Shown here in pieces: positions 9,256 through 17,574 of a stretch of DNA of 64,000 nucleotides. The notes beneath the pieces are model-generated. The model did not search any database and had not been told where the DNA came from. It saw only the letters and a list, made by a program, of their open reading frames with translations. Every line of letters begins with the position of its first letter. Positions within the stretch are counted from its first letter, which is position 1. The position numbers and the translations under genes are program-made. The DNA comes from Pediococcus inopinatus (GTDB lineage: Bacteria; Bacillota; Bacilli; Lactobacillales; Lactobacillaceae): NCBI RefSeq assembly GCF_002982135.1, contig NZ_CP019981.1, forward strand, positions 744,001 through 808,000. Reading direction: 5' to 3'.

Positions 9256-9282
9256 TTTTGCGAAAGCAATGCGAAAGCAAAA
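9256..9282 (+). repeat. Two tandem TGC-GAAA-GCA mini-hairpins between mdcH and mdcA
   Basis: TGCGAAAGCA occurs at 9259-9268 and again at 9270-9279, each a 3-bp stem closed by a GNRA tetraloop. Together they are enclosed by the outer inverted repeat TTTTGC/GCAAAA (9256-9261, 9277-9282). It may act on mRNA stability or processing between mdcH and the rest of the operon. Confidence 0.55.
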
Positions 9283-9312
9283 TAGACATTAATTACGAAG
9301 AGGAGAAATAAC

Positions 9313-10956
9313 ATGAGTGAAATTAAAAGTTGGACAACTCATCGGGATGCAAAACAGCAAAAAATAGAAAATGCTGCTAGTTTACTTGATGGCAAGTTTG
9401 CTAAAACTCAAAATGCAAAAGAATTATTAGAATTGTTAATCGATTCAGACGATAAGGTAGTTTTAGAAGGCGATAATCAGAAACAAGCAAGCTTTTTATC
9501 TAAAGTGTTAGCCAGTGTTGATCCTGAAAAGGTTCATGGTTTGCATATGATTATGTCGAGTATTTCACGTCCAGAACATTTGGACCTGTTCGATTTAGGG
9601 ATTGCAAATAAGATGGACTTTTCTTTTGCTGGTCTGCAAAGTACGCGAGTTTCTCAAATGATCGCTGATGGTACGATGCAGGTTGGGGATATTCATACGT
9701 ATCTTGAATTATATGCGCGTCTTTTTGTTGATTTAATTCCAAATGTTGTTTTGGTTGCAGCAGATAAGGTTGATCGTGACGGAAACTTGTATACAGGTAA
9801 CAACACTGAGGAAACGCCAGTCATTGTTGAGTCGGCAGCGTTCAAGGATGGAATTGTTATTGTCCAGGCTAATGAAATTGTTGATAAAGTTCCGCGCGTT
9901 GATATTCCTAGTGATTGGGTAGATGTGGTGATTCCAGCTGATGAGCCTTATCAATTGGAACCATTGTTTACAAGAGACCCACAAAACATTACTGAATTGC
10001 AAGTTTTAATGGGCATGATGGCTATTCGCGGAATTTACGAAAAGCACAATGTTCAGTCTGTAAACCATGGAGTTGGTTTTAATACAGCAGCTATTGAATT
10101 ACTTTTACCAACATATGGCGAACAACTTGGATTAAAAGGGAAAATTATTCCTAACTGGGAAGTTAATCCAACGCCGACGTTAATTCCCGCCATTGAAAGT
10201 GGATGGATTAAATCTATTCATAGTTTTGGTGGCGAAGTTGGGATGGAAAAGTATATTGCGGCCCGACCTGACATTTTTTTCGTTGGAAAAGATGGCAGTA
10301 TGCGTTCCAACCGTGCTTACGGCCAAATGGCTGGCCAATATGCTTTAGATATGTTTGTAGGTTCAACTTTACAAATCGATAAATTTGGTAATTCTTCAAC
10401 GGTTACAAATGGCCGTCTATCAGGATTTGGTGGTGCCCCAAACATGGGAAGTAACCCTACTGGACGTCGTCATTCAACACCTGCCTGGCAGAGTTTGCGA
10501 CCTGATAACGATCCGCTTGGTAAAGGTCAAAAATTAGTTGTTCAAATGGTAGAAACCTTTGGAGCTAACAAGAAACCAGTTTTTGTCGATCATTTGGATG
10601 CCGAAGAGGTTCGTAAGGAAGCTAAATTAAAGAATGTACCAATCATGATTTATAGTGAGGATACGACCCATATCGTGACTGAAGAAGGAATTGCATATCT
10701 TTACAAGACAGACAGTATGGCGGAACGCCAAGCTGCAATTGAAGCGATTGCCGGAGTAACACCTGTTGGTTTGCGAAGTAATGCTAAAACATTAGCAGAT
10801 TTACGTGCTCGTGGCATTGTTGCATTACCAGAGGATATTGGTGTAGCTCGTGGGCAAGCAAAACGTTCTTTATTGGCGGCCCAGACAATGGATGATTTAG
10901 TTGAGTGGTCGAATGGACTTTATACGCCACCAGCAAAATTCCGTAGTTGGTCATAA
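9313..10956 (+). CDS. mdcA: Malonate decarboxylase alpha subunit, acetyl-ACP:malonate ACP transferase
   Basis: This 547-residue protein has the usual length for MdcA. It exchanges the acetyl group on the MdcC prosthetic group for malonyl, releasing acetate. Conserved features include NNTEETPVIVESAAFKDG, the Gly-rich FGGAPNMGSNPTGRRH near residue 375 and TEEGIAYLYK near the C-terminus. The SD is AGAGGAG. It works in the cytoplasm in complex with MdcC and MdcDE. The next gene begins about 20 bp downstream. No sign of damage. Confidence 0.95.
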   Translation: MSEIKSWTTHRDAKQQKIENAASLLDGKFAKTQNAKELLELLIDSDDKVVLEGDNQKQASFLSKVLASVDPEKVHGLHMIMSSISRPEHLDLFDLGIANKMDFSFAGLQSTRVSQMIADGTMQVGDIHTYLELYARLFVDLIPNVVLVAADKVDRDGNLYTGNNTEETPVIVESAAFKDGIVIVQANEIVDKVPRVDIPSDWVDVVIPADEPYQLEPLFTRDPQNITELQVLMGMMAIRGIYEKHNVQSVNHGVGFNTAAIELLLPTYGEQLGLKGKIIPNWEVNPTPTLIPAIESGWIKSIHSFGGEVGMEKYIAARPDIFFVGKDGSMRSNRAYGQMAGQYALDMFVGSTLQIDKFGNSSTVTNGRLSGFGGAPNMGSNPTGRRHSTPAWQSLRPDNDPLGKGQKLVVQMVETFGANKKPVFVDHLDAEEVRKEAKLKNVPIMIYSEDTTHIVTEEGIAYLYKTDSMAERQAAIEAIAGVTPVGLRSNAKTLADLRARGIVALPEDIGVARGQAKRSLLAAQTMDDLVEWSNGLYTPPAKFRSWS

Positions 10957-10976
10957 AATAATTTGGAGTGAGGATT

Positions 10977-11783
10977 GTGATAAGAGTAAGTTCAGCAGAA
11001 AAATTAGCCACTCAGGCCGTAAATGCATTGAAATGGGAAGCCAGGTTTTCACCCAAACCGGGACTGGTTACTAAAATCTCTAACGGATCTCATACTGACA
11101 TGAACATCGACTTATTTTTGCGTTCTGCTGATAGTCTGTATGAAACATTTTTACAAATTGCAGTTGTTTCCGAGCATGCACCAATCTCACGAGATCTGCG
11201 AGAACAAATTGGGGCAATTGGGCGTAAAGGAGAACAAAAAATGTTCGAAACAACCCATGGGATTAATACTCATAAAGGAGCTATTTGGGCGCTAGGCGTA
11301 TTGGTTTCCGTGACGAGTAGTGCTAACACCACTAATACAACTGATATTTTTGAAAAAGCAGGACAGTTAGCGCAAATCCCTGATCGGTTTGTAAATGCGC
11401 ATGCCAAACCTACGTACGTGTCTAAAGCTAAGCAACAGTATCATGTAAACGGCGCTCGTGAGGAAGCCGCAGATGGTTTTCCAAATGTAGAAAAGGCCCT
11501 AAATATTATCAGGACTAGTAAACAAATTGATCAAGACCAATGGCTCAAAGTATTGTGCACACTATACGCAAACGTCGATGATACAAATGTTATTCATCGG
11601 AGTAATCTCAAAGTTTTGAGGCAGTTTCAAAACGAAGCTCGGTCCGCTTATGAAGAATCGGACACTTTAAACAGCCTTGCTTTTCGAGATTTACAAAAAA
11701 CGGTGGATCATTATCAAATATCTCCTGGTGGATGTGCGGATCTTTTTGCTGCAACCTATTTCTTACACAATTTTGATTTATAA
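10977..11783 (+). CDS. mdcB: Triphosphoribosyl-dephospho-CoA synthase MdcB (CitG-like)
   Basis: This protein of about 268 residues makes 2'-(5''-triphosphoribosyl)-3'-dephospho-CoA, the precursor of the MdcC prosthetic group, from ATP and dephospho-CoA. Family motifs are FSPKPGLVTK near the N-terminus, THKGAIWALG, REEAADGFPNV and SPGGCADLFAATYFLH at the C-terminus. I choose the GTG at 10977, which has GGAG 8 nt upstream; an in-frame GTG at 10968 overlaps that same SD and is less likely. It lies between mdcA and mdcC in the same operon. Confidence 0.92.
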   Translation: MIRVSSAEKLATQAVNALKWEARFSPKPGLVTKISNGSHTDMNIDLFLRSADSLYETFLQIAVVSEHAPISRDLREQIGAIGRKGEQKMFETTHGINTHKGAIWALGVLVSVTSSANTTNTTDIFEKAGQLAQIPDRFVNAHAKPTYVSKAKQQYHVNGAREEAADGFPNVEKALNIIRTSKQIDQDQWLKVLCTLYANVDDTNVIHRSNLKVLRQFQNEARSAYEESDTLNSLAFRDLQKTVDHYQISPGGCADLFAATYFLHNFDL

Positions 11784-11794
11784 GGAGGATAAAA

Positions 11795-12094
11795 ATGGAA
11801 AAATTAACTTTTTCTTTTAAAAATACAAAACCTGTTCAGCATCCCGTTCATGTGGGTGTTGTAGCATCAGGGGACTTGGAAGTTATTTTCAAACCAGCTA
11901 CTTCAAAAGAAACTACTTTAAATATTGTAACTGGAAGTGACGGTTTTAAAGAGGTTTGGCAAAATGTGTTGGCCCGGTTCTTTGAACGTTATCCATTATT
12001 AGCAGATATTGAAATTAATGATTTCGGAGCTACTCCCGGTGTTGTGAACTTACGTTTAACTCAAGCAATGGAGGCGCTGGACAATGAAGAATAG
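11795..12094 (+). CDS. mdcC: Malonate decarboxylase acyl carrier protein (delta subunit)
   Basis: This 99-residue carrier subunit has VGVVASGDLEV near residues 20-30, where Ser25 is the expected attachment site of the phosphoribosyl-dephospho-CoA arm. The acetyl/malonyl group rides on this arm between MdcA and MdcDE. The SD AAGGAGG is the best in the operon, as expected for a carrier needed in high amounts. Its last 11 bp overlap the start of mdcDE, so the two are translationally coupled. Confidence 0.95.
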   Translation: MEKLTFSFKNTKPVQHPVHVGVVASGDLEVIFKPATSKETTLNIVTGSDGFKEVWQNVLARFFERYPLLADIEINDFGATPGVVNLRLTQAMEALDNEE

Positions 12095-13751
12095 TTTTGT
12101 TGAATTAAGTGGTCGTGACAGAGCGACCGCCTTATTGGATGAAGGAACGAGACGAGAACTTGTCGGACCATTTGATAACATGATTTCGCCACACCTGGAA
12201 CCGCAAGGAATCGTGCCTGAGAGTGATGATGGTGTGATCTTAATGAAAGGTCAACTGGAAAAGAAAAACGTTTTAGTTATTTCAATTGAATCTGCTTTTC
12301 AAGGCGGCGGAATCGGTGAAGTCAGTGGTGCCAAAATTGTTGCTGCTTTGGAACAAGTTTTAAAAGACAATCAAAACGGCACAACAATTTATCCAATTAT
12401 TATTTTGGATACTGGTGGAGTTCGTTTACAGGAAGCTAATTACGGGTTGCTTTCAATTTCAGAAATTCAAAATGCCGTTGTTGCTATTAAAAAATATGTG
12501 CCAGTCATTGGGCTTGTGCCTGGAAGGGTTGGCTCTTTTGGTGGAATGTCAATTACCTCAGCAATTTTGTCGTACTTGATTGCGACCAAGAAAGCACGGA
12601 TTGGTTTAAATGGTCCTGAAGTTATTGAACAAGAAGCTGGTGTTCGTGAATTTGATTCAAGCGACAAAGATCTTATCTGGGATACATTGGGGACAAAACA
12701 GCGTTCAGTAACTGGGATTGTTGATGAAGTTGTAGAAGATTCCGTTGAAGTGATGAGAGATGCTGTTAGTAAAGCTATTTCTGAAAAGAAAGATGCAAAA
12801 CGAACTGAAAAAGCAGATTTTTATCTTTCGTTGTTAGACAAACTAGATATGAGTAAATCATTGAATACAACTGAGTATCGTAACTTATACAAAGATGTAA
12901 AAACTATTTCGCACCCAATTAGTGAGGCAGTTTCTACACCAGATGAGAAGGCCAAAAGCCGCGGACGTCTTTGGTTTGAAAAATTAACCGGTATTAAAAA
13001 TGCCGAAACAAACGTTTCAACCGTTCTACAAGCAACCGTCAGTGGCAAAACTTATATTGCAATTGTGCCCGATCCAAAAAATCATTTTCCACGTGTTCGT
13101 AATGGTGAAGCTGGTTTACAAGAAGGATTCGCGATTGCCAACGTGGTCAATCAGGTGATCAAAGAAGATGCAGACAAAGAAAATAAACGACCAATTATTA
13201 TTATCGTGGATGTTCCTAGTCAGGCGTACGGATATAAGGAAGAACTAATTGGTATTCATGTGTCTTTGGCTTCTAGTGCTGCAGCATATGCTAAAGCACG
13301 TCAAGCTGGACATCCTGTTATCTCCTTTATTCCAGGTGATGCAGTATCTGGTGGCTTTTTGGCCCATGGATTACAATCTAACCGTCTAATTGCCTTAGAT
13401 GATGATTCAATTACAATTCAGGCAATGTCCAAAGCTAGTGCAGCTCGGATTACACAAAGGACGATTGCAGAACTTGAAGAAGCAACCAAACATGTACCAG
13501 CCATGGCCTATGACATTGACAATTATGAAAAACTTGGCGCTTTATATCAATTAGTTAAGGGTGTTTCTTCATGGGATGCTGATGACCAATCAGTGGATAA
13601 AGTGAAGAAAATTATTAATGAAGCGATTGATAGTGCTAAAGGCGATGCCAACAACCTTCATTTCCGTTATGAAACAAAGATCGCTAAAGAAAGCGGCCGA
13701 GTAGCAACGATCAAGATGCGGCAAGCAGTTGCTGACCAGTGGCGTGAGTAA
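12084..13751 (+). CDS. mdcD: Fused malonate decarboxylase beta-gamma subunit (MdcD-MdcE)
   Basis: This 555-residue protein joins the two carboxyltransferase-like halves that are separate MdcD and MdcE proteins in Klebsiella. Residues 1-285 are MdcD-like (FQGGGIGEVSGAK; VGSFGGMSITSAILSYL; IGLNGPEVIEQEAG). Residues 300-555 are MdcE-like (KNHFPRVRNGEAGLQEGF; IIIVDVPSQAYGYKEE; GDAVSGGFLAHG; AMSKASAARITQRT). The complex decarboxylates malonyl-S-ACP to acetyl-S-ACP and carbon dioxide. The frame is uninterrupted across the junction near residues 285-300, so this is a true fusion. It overlaps mdcC by 11 bp and ends 2 bp before mdcG. Confidence 0.93.
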   Translation: MKNSFVELSGRDRATALLDEGTRRELVGPFDNMISPHLEPQGIVPESDDGVILMKGQLEKKNVLVISIESAFQGGGIGEVSGAKIVAALEQVLKDNQNGTTIYPIIILDTGGVRLQEANYGLLSISEIQNAVVAIKKYVPVIGLVPGRVGSFGGMSITSAILSYLIATKKARIGLNGPEVIEQEAGVREFDSSDKDLIWDTLGTKQRSVTGIVDEVVEDSVEVMRDAVSKAISEKKDAKRTEKADFYLSLLDKLDMSKSLNTTEYRNLYKDVKTISHPISEAVSTPDEKAKSRGRLWFEKLTGIKNAETNVSTVLQATVSGKTYIAIVPDPKNHFPRVRNGEAGLQEGFAIANVVNQVIKEDADKENKRPIIIIVDVPSQAYGYKEELIGIHVSLASSAAAYAKARQAGHPVISFIPGDAVSGGFLAHGLQSNRLIALDDDSITIQAMSKASAARITQRTIAELEEATKHVPAMAYDIDNYEKLGALYQLVKGVSSWDADDQSVDKVKKIINEAIDSAKGDANNLHFRYETKIAKESGRVATIKMRQAVADQWRE

Positions 13752-13753
13752 TT

Positions 13754-14389
13754 ATGAATTTTTACCCGCATGATTTAGTTAAACTAAACATTGTTAAGAT
13801 TTTAAAACAGAATCCGACTTTTCCAGAATGGGTAAGTCAGTCTTTATTATCCGCACCTTGGGTAGTTGTTCGTCGAGGAGAGCAAAAAGTTGGAATGATT
13901 CCAGTGGGTGTGCGAGGGAAGACTCGAAGTCAAAGACAAGCTTTGACGGTGTCGGAACAGGCGGTCATAACTAAAGTTTCACCATATGAACTTGTTCATA
14001 AAAAGGCTTGGGTTTCCGTAGATACTTCCCGAAAGGCACTGCCGGTTTTTCAGGCTCTAGAAGCAATTGTTCCAATTATGCGTGAGTTTGAGTGGGGAAT
14101 TGGTGGAAGTGCTGGATACGAGCTGGCCAGTGGTAGATCCATGGCTAACGTGCATAGTGATTTAGATATCATTGTTCAGAAATTTCCTAAAATTAGTGAT
14201 AAAGAGGCTTTAAAATTGCTTGCAGAATTAAATCAGTATGGCGTGCATATTGATTTGCAAGTTGTTGAGGAGCAAAATGGTTTCTCTCTTGAAGAGTATG
14301 CGAATAACCGAAGTCAAACAATTTTAATGAAGACAGATCAGGGCCCGCGTTTAGTAACGGATCCTTGGAAAGTAGTAACTGAAAAATAA
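13754..14389 (+). CDS. mdcG: Phosphoribosyl-dephospho-CoA transferase MdcG
   Basis: This 211-residue nucleotidyltransferase-like enzyme attaches the dephospho-CoA arm to the MdcC serine. The active-site region is WGIGGSAGYELASG followed by HSDLDIIV, the DxD metal pair of the fold. It starts 2 bp after mdcDE and is followed by a terminator, so it is the last gene of mdcHABC(DE)G. With MdcB it completes maturation of the carrier subunit. No malonate permease gene is found before or after it. Confidence 0.92.
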   Translation: MNFYPHDLVKLNIVKILKQNPTFPEWVSQSLLSAPWVVVRRGEQKVGMIPVGVRGKTRSQRQALTVSEQAVITKVSPYELVHKKAWVSVDTSRKALPVFQALEAIVPIMREFEWGIGGSAGYELASGRSMANVHSDLDIIVQKFPKISDKEALKLLAELNQYGVHIDLQVVEEQNGFSLEEYANNRSQTILMKTDQGPRLVTDPWKVVTEK

Positions 14390-14396
14390 ATTCTAG

Positions 14397-14432
14397 AAAG
14401 TGTTGTAACACTAATTGTTGCGACGCTTTTTA
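14397..14432 (+). terminator. Terminator of the mdc operon
   Basis: AAAGTGTTG pairs with CGACGCTTT using G-U pairs, extended inward by TAACA/TGTTG around a CTAAT loop, and followed by a T tract. The stem is about 14 bp. Confidence 0.75.
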
Positions 14433-14450
14433 GCTTAGAATGGTGAGTTT

Positions 14451-15281
14451 ATGAAATTTCAAACAACAGATGGTGTCTGGATTGATTATCTAGATCAAGG
14501 TAAAGGAAATCCAGTGATTCTGGTGACTGGTTTTGGTGGCTATAAAGAGATCTGGGTGTTGCAGGTTCAATATTTGTTAAAGATGGGGTATCGTGTGATC
14601 ACGTATGACCATCGAAATCAGGGTGGTTCACAACGAAATGTTTTTCCACAATCAATGAATAGTCTTATTTTAGATTTACGGGAACTTGTTCAAAAGTTAA
14701 ACATCCACGCGCCCCTTTTAATTGGGCATTCGATGGGGGCTAGTGTATGTTATGGCTACATTGATCAGTTTTCGGATGTAGCAGGTGTAATCGGTGTGGA
14801 TCAAACACCAAAAATGTTGAATACAAAGGACTGGTCGTTTGGTTTTTTAAACGCAAATGAAAATAATTATCAAGAAGTTTCAAAAATTTCTCCAGAAGTT
14901 CACGAAACTTTAAATGGATTGGATCAACGGGTGATAGGTGAATTGTTTAATGCCAAAAATAAAAATCCGTTTAGACGTGAAGCTAATTATCAACTTCTGT
15001 TGGATCATTTTCGGAAAGATTGGCGAGAAACACTAGCCAATACAACTGTTCCAGTAATGTTAATGTCAGCAGTTCAAAGTCCATACTATAAAGCCGCCTT
15101 TGTGGATGAAGTATCGGGCACCAATTCCTGTGTCAGCGGCGTTAAACTTAATAATTGTGGCCATGTAATCATGGCGGAAGTTCCGGATGAATTCAATCAA
15201 TTATTGAGACACTTCTTGTTGAAAAACCATCGGCGCCAGGTTATTTCAAAAGATTTATGTCAAAATAATATAAGAGATTAA
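14451..15281 (+). CDS. Alpha/beta-hydrolase fold esterase or related hydrolase
   Basis: This 276-residue protein has the alpha/beta-hydrolase order: oxyanion region VTGFGGYKEIW near residue 25, nucleophile Ser in IGHSMGASV near residue 85, and the catalytic His in NNCGHVIMAEVP near residue 240. There is no signal peptide, so it is cytosolic. It sits just after the mdc terminator with its own weak SD (AATGGTGAG), so a role in malonate use is possible but not shown. Substrate cannot be named from sequence. Confidence 0.8.
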   Translation: MKFQTTDGVWIDYLDQGKGNPVILVTGFGGYKEIWVLQVQYLLKMGYRVITYDHRNQGGSQRNVFPQSMNSLILDLRELVQKLNIHAPLLIGHSMGASVCYGYIDQFSDVAGVIGVDQTPKMLNTKDWSFGFLNANENNYQEVSKISPEVHETLNGLDQRVIGELFNAKNKNPFRREANYQLLLDHFRKDWRETLANTTVPVMLMSAVQSPYYKAAFVDEVSGTNSCVSGVKLNNCGHVIMAEVPDEFNQLLRHFLLKNHRRQVISKDLCQNNIRD

Positions 15282-15284
15282 AAG

Positions 15285-15348
15285 AAATATTCTTTGGTAA
15301 GGTTGGGTCTATAAAAGACAATCACCTATCAAAGAATATTTTTGTTTT
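15285..15348 (+). terminator. Terminator after the alpha/beta-hydrolase gene
   Basis: AAATATTCTTTG and CAAAGAATATTT form a 12-bp perfect outer stem with an internal partly paired region, and a T-rich tract follows. Confidence 0.8.
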
Positions 15349-15419
15349 CATGACTATTTTTGCGGTTGTTCAAAAAAAATACAATTTAAAATTTACCTGA
15401 GAATATAAACTTTACGAAT

Positions 15420-15449
15420 GACACATGGTGTCGTCAACATGAGTATTAT
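15420..15449 (+). promoter_or_regulatory. Palindrome and -10 box upstream of the exonuclease-WYL genes
   Basis: GACACATGGTGTC (15420-15432, 5-bp perfect arms, 3-nt centre) overlaps the place of a -35 box for the TATTAT at 15444-15449. A repressor bound there would block the promoter. The WYL protein encoded two genes on is a natural candidate, by inference. Confidence 0.4.
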
Positions 15450-15494
15450 TACAAATAACGAAGCATTTGAATAATCAAAATAGGTGGTATCGAG

Positions 15495-16487
15495 ATGATA
15501 AGTTACGAAGAGGTGTACGCCAAACTAGTTAAAGATTCCCAAATTAATTCTTATTTGGATGAAGCGGATATGACAACTAAAGCCAAAAAAGAATTTTTGA
15601 TGTATATAATTATCCAGACGTTAAAATACGGTAAAAATGCTCAAGGATCAGTTGCAAACCTCCCTCATGATTATGTGGTCATTGATATCGAGTCAACTGG
15701 GTTGGCTAGAGACAAAGACGAAGTGATTCAACTTAGCGCGATTAAATATTATAACGATAAACAGGTTGAACAATTTGATACGTTTGTGAAACCAGTACAA
15801 CCACTCACAGGCTTCATCAGTAATCTTACTGGAATAACAGCGCAGATGCTTGAAGATGCACCGACATTTCATGAAATAGCTTCTAGCTATCGGTCTTTTA
15901 TTGGTAATTATCCAATTGTTGGACATAATATTGTTCGTTTTGATATCCCATTTTTGAAGGCCAATGGCATGACTTTTGGTGATAATCGACTCATTGATAC
16001 CTTTTTGCTCGCCAAGACCAAAAGAGTACCGGCCTCTAAATATAGTTTACCTACGCTCAAAAATTATTTTGACATTCACAATCGTTCTCATAACTCTTTA
16101 AATGATTGTAAAACCACAGCGATTGTTTATCAGCATCTGGCCGCTGATGAGCTAGCTTCTGTACTGGTAAAAAACCATCACCAGAGTATTTTCGATCATC
16201 AAAAGGTGGTAGTTTACGGCACATTTGAAGGGATCTCTAATTCTCAGATGAAACAATTAGTAGTCAAGTATGGTGGTCGGGTGACACAAGAAATCAGTAA
16301 GGATGTTGATATTTTTATTGATGGAGAGAAATTAGAGAATGGTCCGAGTTTAGAAGAAAAAACAGCACATGATTTTTTTGAAAAATGCGGACACTTACAA
16401 ATTATGAATGGTGGAGAGATAACACAACGCTTAAAAAAAATAGAATCGGCAAAATGGCAATGTTCCGGAAATGATATTGTTGAGTAA
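15495..16487 (+). CDS. DnaQ-like 3'-5' exonuclease with C-terminal BRCT domain
   Basis: This 330-residue protein has a short helical N-terminus (1-55), a DEDDh exonuclease domain (about 60-215) and a BRCT-like domain (about 230-320). Exonuclease residues are D64 and E66 in VVIDIESTGL, the Asp in VGHNIVRFDIPFL and the His/Asp in HNSLNDCKT. The BRCT part reads VVVYGTFEGISNSQMKQLV. Such proteins resemble the proofreading subunit of DNA polymerase III but act in repair or in unknown roles. It starts with the SD TAGGTGG and precedes the WYL gene by about 30 bp. Confidence 0.85.
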   Translation: MISYEEVYAKLVKDSQINSYLDEADMTTKAKKEFLMYIIIQTLKYGKNAQGSVANLPHDYVVIDIESTGLARDKDEVIQLSAIKYYNDKQVEQFDTFVKPVQPLTGFISNLTGITAQMLEDAPTFHEIASSYRSFIGNYPIVGHNIVRFDIPFLKANGMTFGDNRLIDTFLLAKTKRVPASKYSLPTLKNYFDIHNRSHNSLNDCKTTAIVYQHLAADELASVLVKNHHQSIFDHQKVVVYGTFEGISNSQMKQLVVKYGGRVTQEISKDVDIFIDGEKLENGPSLEEKTAHDFFEKCGHLQIMNGGEITQRLKKIESAKWQCSGNDIVE

Positions 16488-16518
16488 TTGATTCTTACAA
16501 GGTCGAGGGGTGTTTGAG

Positions 16519-17517
16519 ATGAAGTATACAAGTAGACAACGAGTCCTTGATGTTATGTTTCGCTTGCTTGAAGGAGAGCAGTTTACTTTTAACAGTTGGG
16601 AAGATTTTTACGGAATAGAAGGTGAGAAGGAGAAAGCTAGAAGACGAAAGTTTCAACGCGATTTAGCCGAAATTAGAACAGTACTAGATGTTCCGGGGTC
16701 CAAAACGCAACTTGTAAGTCAGATGCAAAATAGTTCGTTTTCTAAACGGCATGCCGTGTATCATGTTAAAAATAAAACATCTGCAGAAGATAAATTTACT
16801 TATGCCGTGACCATTGCTCAAATTATACTAGGTAGTCGTGCTTTGATTAAGAAGGAACGAGACCAATTGCTTGATTATCTATCTGAAAATATGGATAGGG
16901 CGCAAAAAGAAAAATTTACAGAGTACTTAAAAATACCAAAATATGGATATATTGAACTATACGAAAAAACGGCCTTATTTAAAAAAATATCTGCCTGTAC
17001 ACAGGCGATCATCAGTAGAAATATTTTGAAGTTTGCTTATAAAAATGCGAATTCTGAAATAACAATTCATGAGGCACAACCAGAGATCTTATATTTTGAT
17101 ACGCACTTCTTTTATATCGTGATGCAACACGCAGGTCAAAAAAATGTAAGGGTGTACCGTTTAGATCGGATAGATAAAATCATCAAAGAAGAAGCGGGAA
17201 ACACTAAAAGGAATGCGAATCACTATAATTTACAGGATCAGCGTAAGGAAGCTTATTTAATTCCTCTGGGGAATCCGATAACTTTTAAATTCAAATGTCG
17301 GATATCAGTACTCACGGCCTTAAACAATTTCCCGATTTCTGAAGTTATTCATACAGAGAAAAATGCCGATCCAATTATTAAAGTCACAGCAAGAGAAGAC
17401 GGAGCGCTGCTTTGGTTATTAAGTCAGGGTAATAACGTCCAAGTAATTGAACCAATTTCTTTAGTTAGAAAAATTAGAGAGATTCTCAAAAAATCTTTGG
17501 AACAGTATGAAGATTAG
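16519..17517 (+). CDS. WYL-domain protein, probable transcriptional regulator
   Basis: This 332-residue protein has an N-terminal DNA-binding-like part (YTSRQRVLDVMFRLLEG, then RRRKFQRDLAEIR) and a WYL-type domain in the middle (ILKFAYKN; YFDTHFFYIVMQ; VYRLDRIDKI), where the diagnostic WYL triplet is altered to FFY. A WCX-like C-terminus follows. WYL proteins sense nucleic acids or nucleotides and often control DNA-damage or phage-defence genes. I start at the ATG at 16519, with GAGGGG 8 nt upstream, rather than the GTG at 16510. It lies between the exonuclease gene and an uncharacterised gene, and all three are probably one unit. Confidence 0.78.
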   Translation: MKYTSRQRVLDVMFRLLEGEQFTFNSWEDFYGIEGEKEKARRRKFQRDLAEIRTVLDVPGSKTQLVSQMQNSSFSKRHAVYHVKNKTSAEDKFTYAVTIAQIILGSRALIKKERDQLLDYLSENMDRAQKEKFTEYLKIPKYGYIELYEKTALFKKISACTQAIISRNILKFAYKNANSEITIHEAQPEILYFDTHFFYIVMQHAGQKNVRVYRLDRIDKIIKEEAGNTKRNANHYNLQDQRKEAYLIPLGNPITFKFKCRISVLTALNNFPISEVIHTEKNADPIIKVTAREDGALLWLLSQGNNVQVIEPISLVRKIREILKKSLEQYED

Positions 17518-17574
17518 GAGATAATGGCGTAACTAAAAAAGTAAAAACGATAACATCTAAAGGAGAGACTCATT

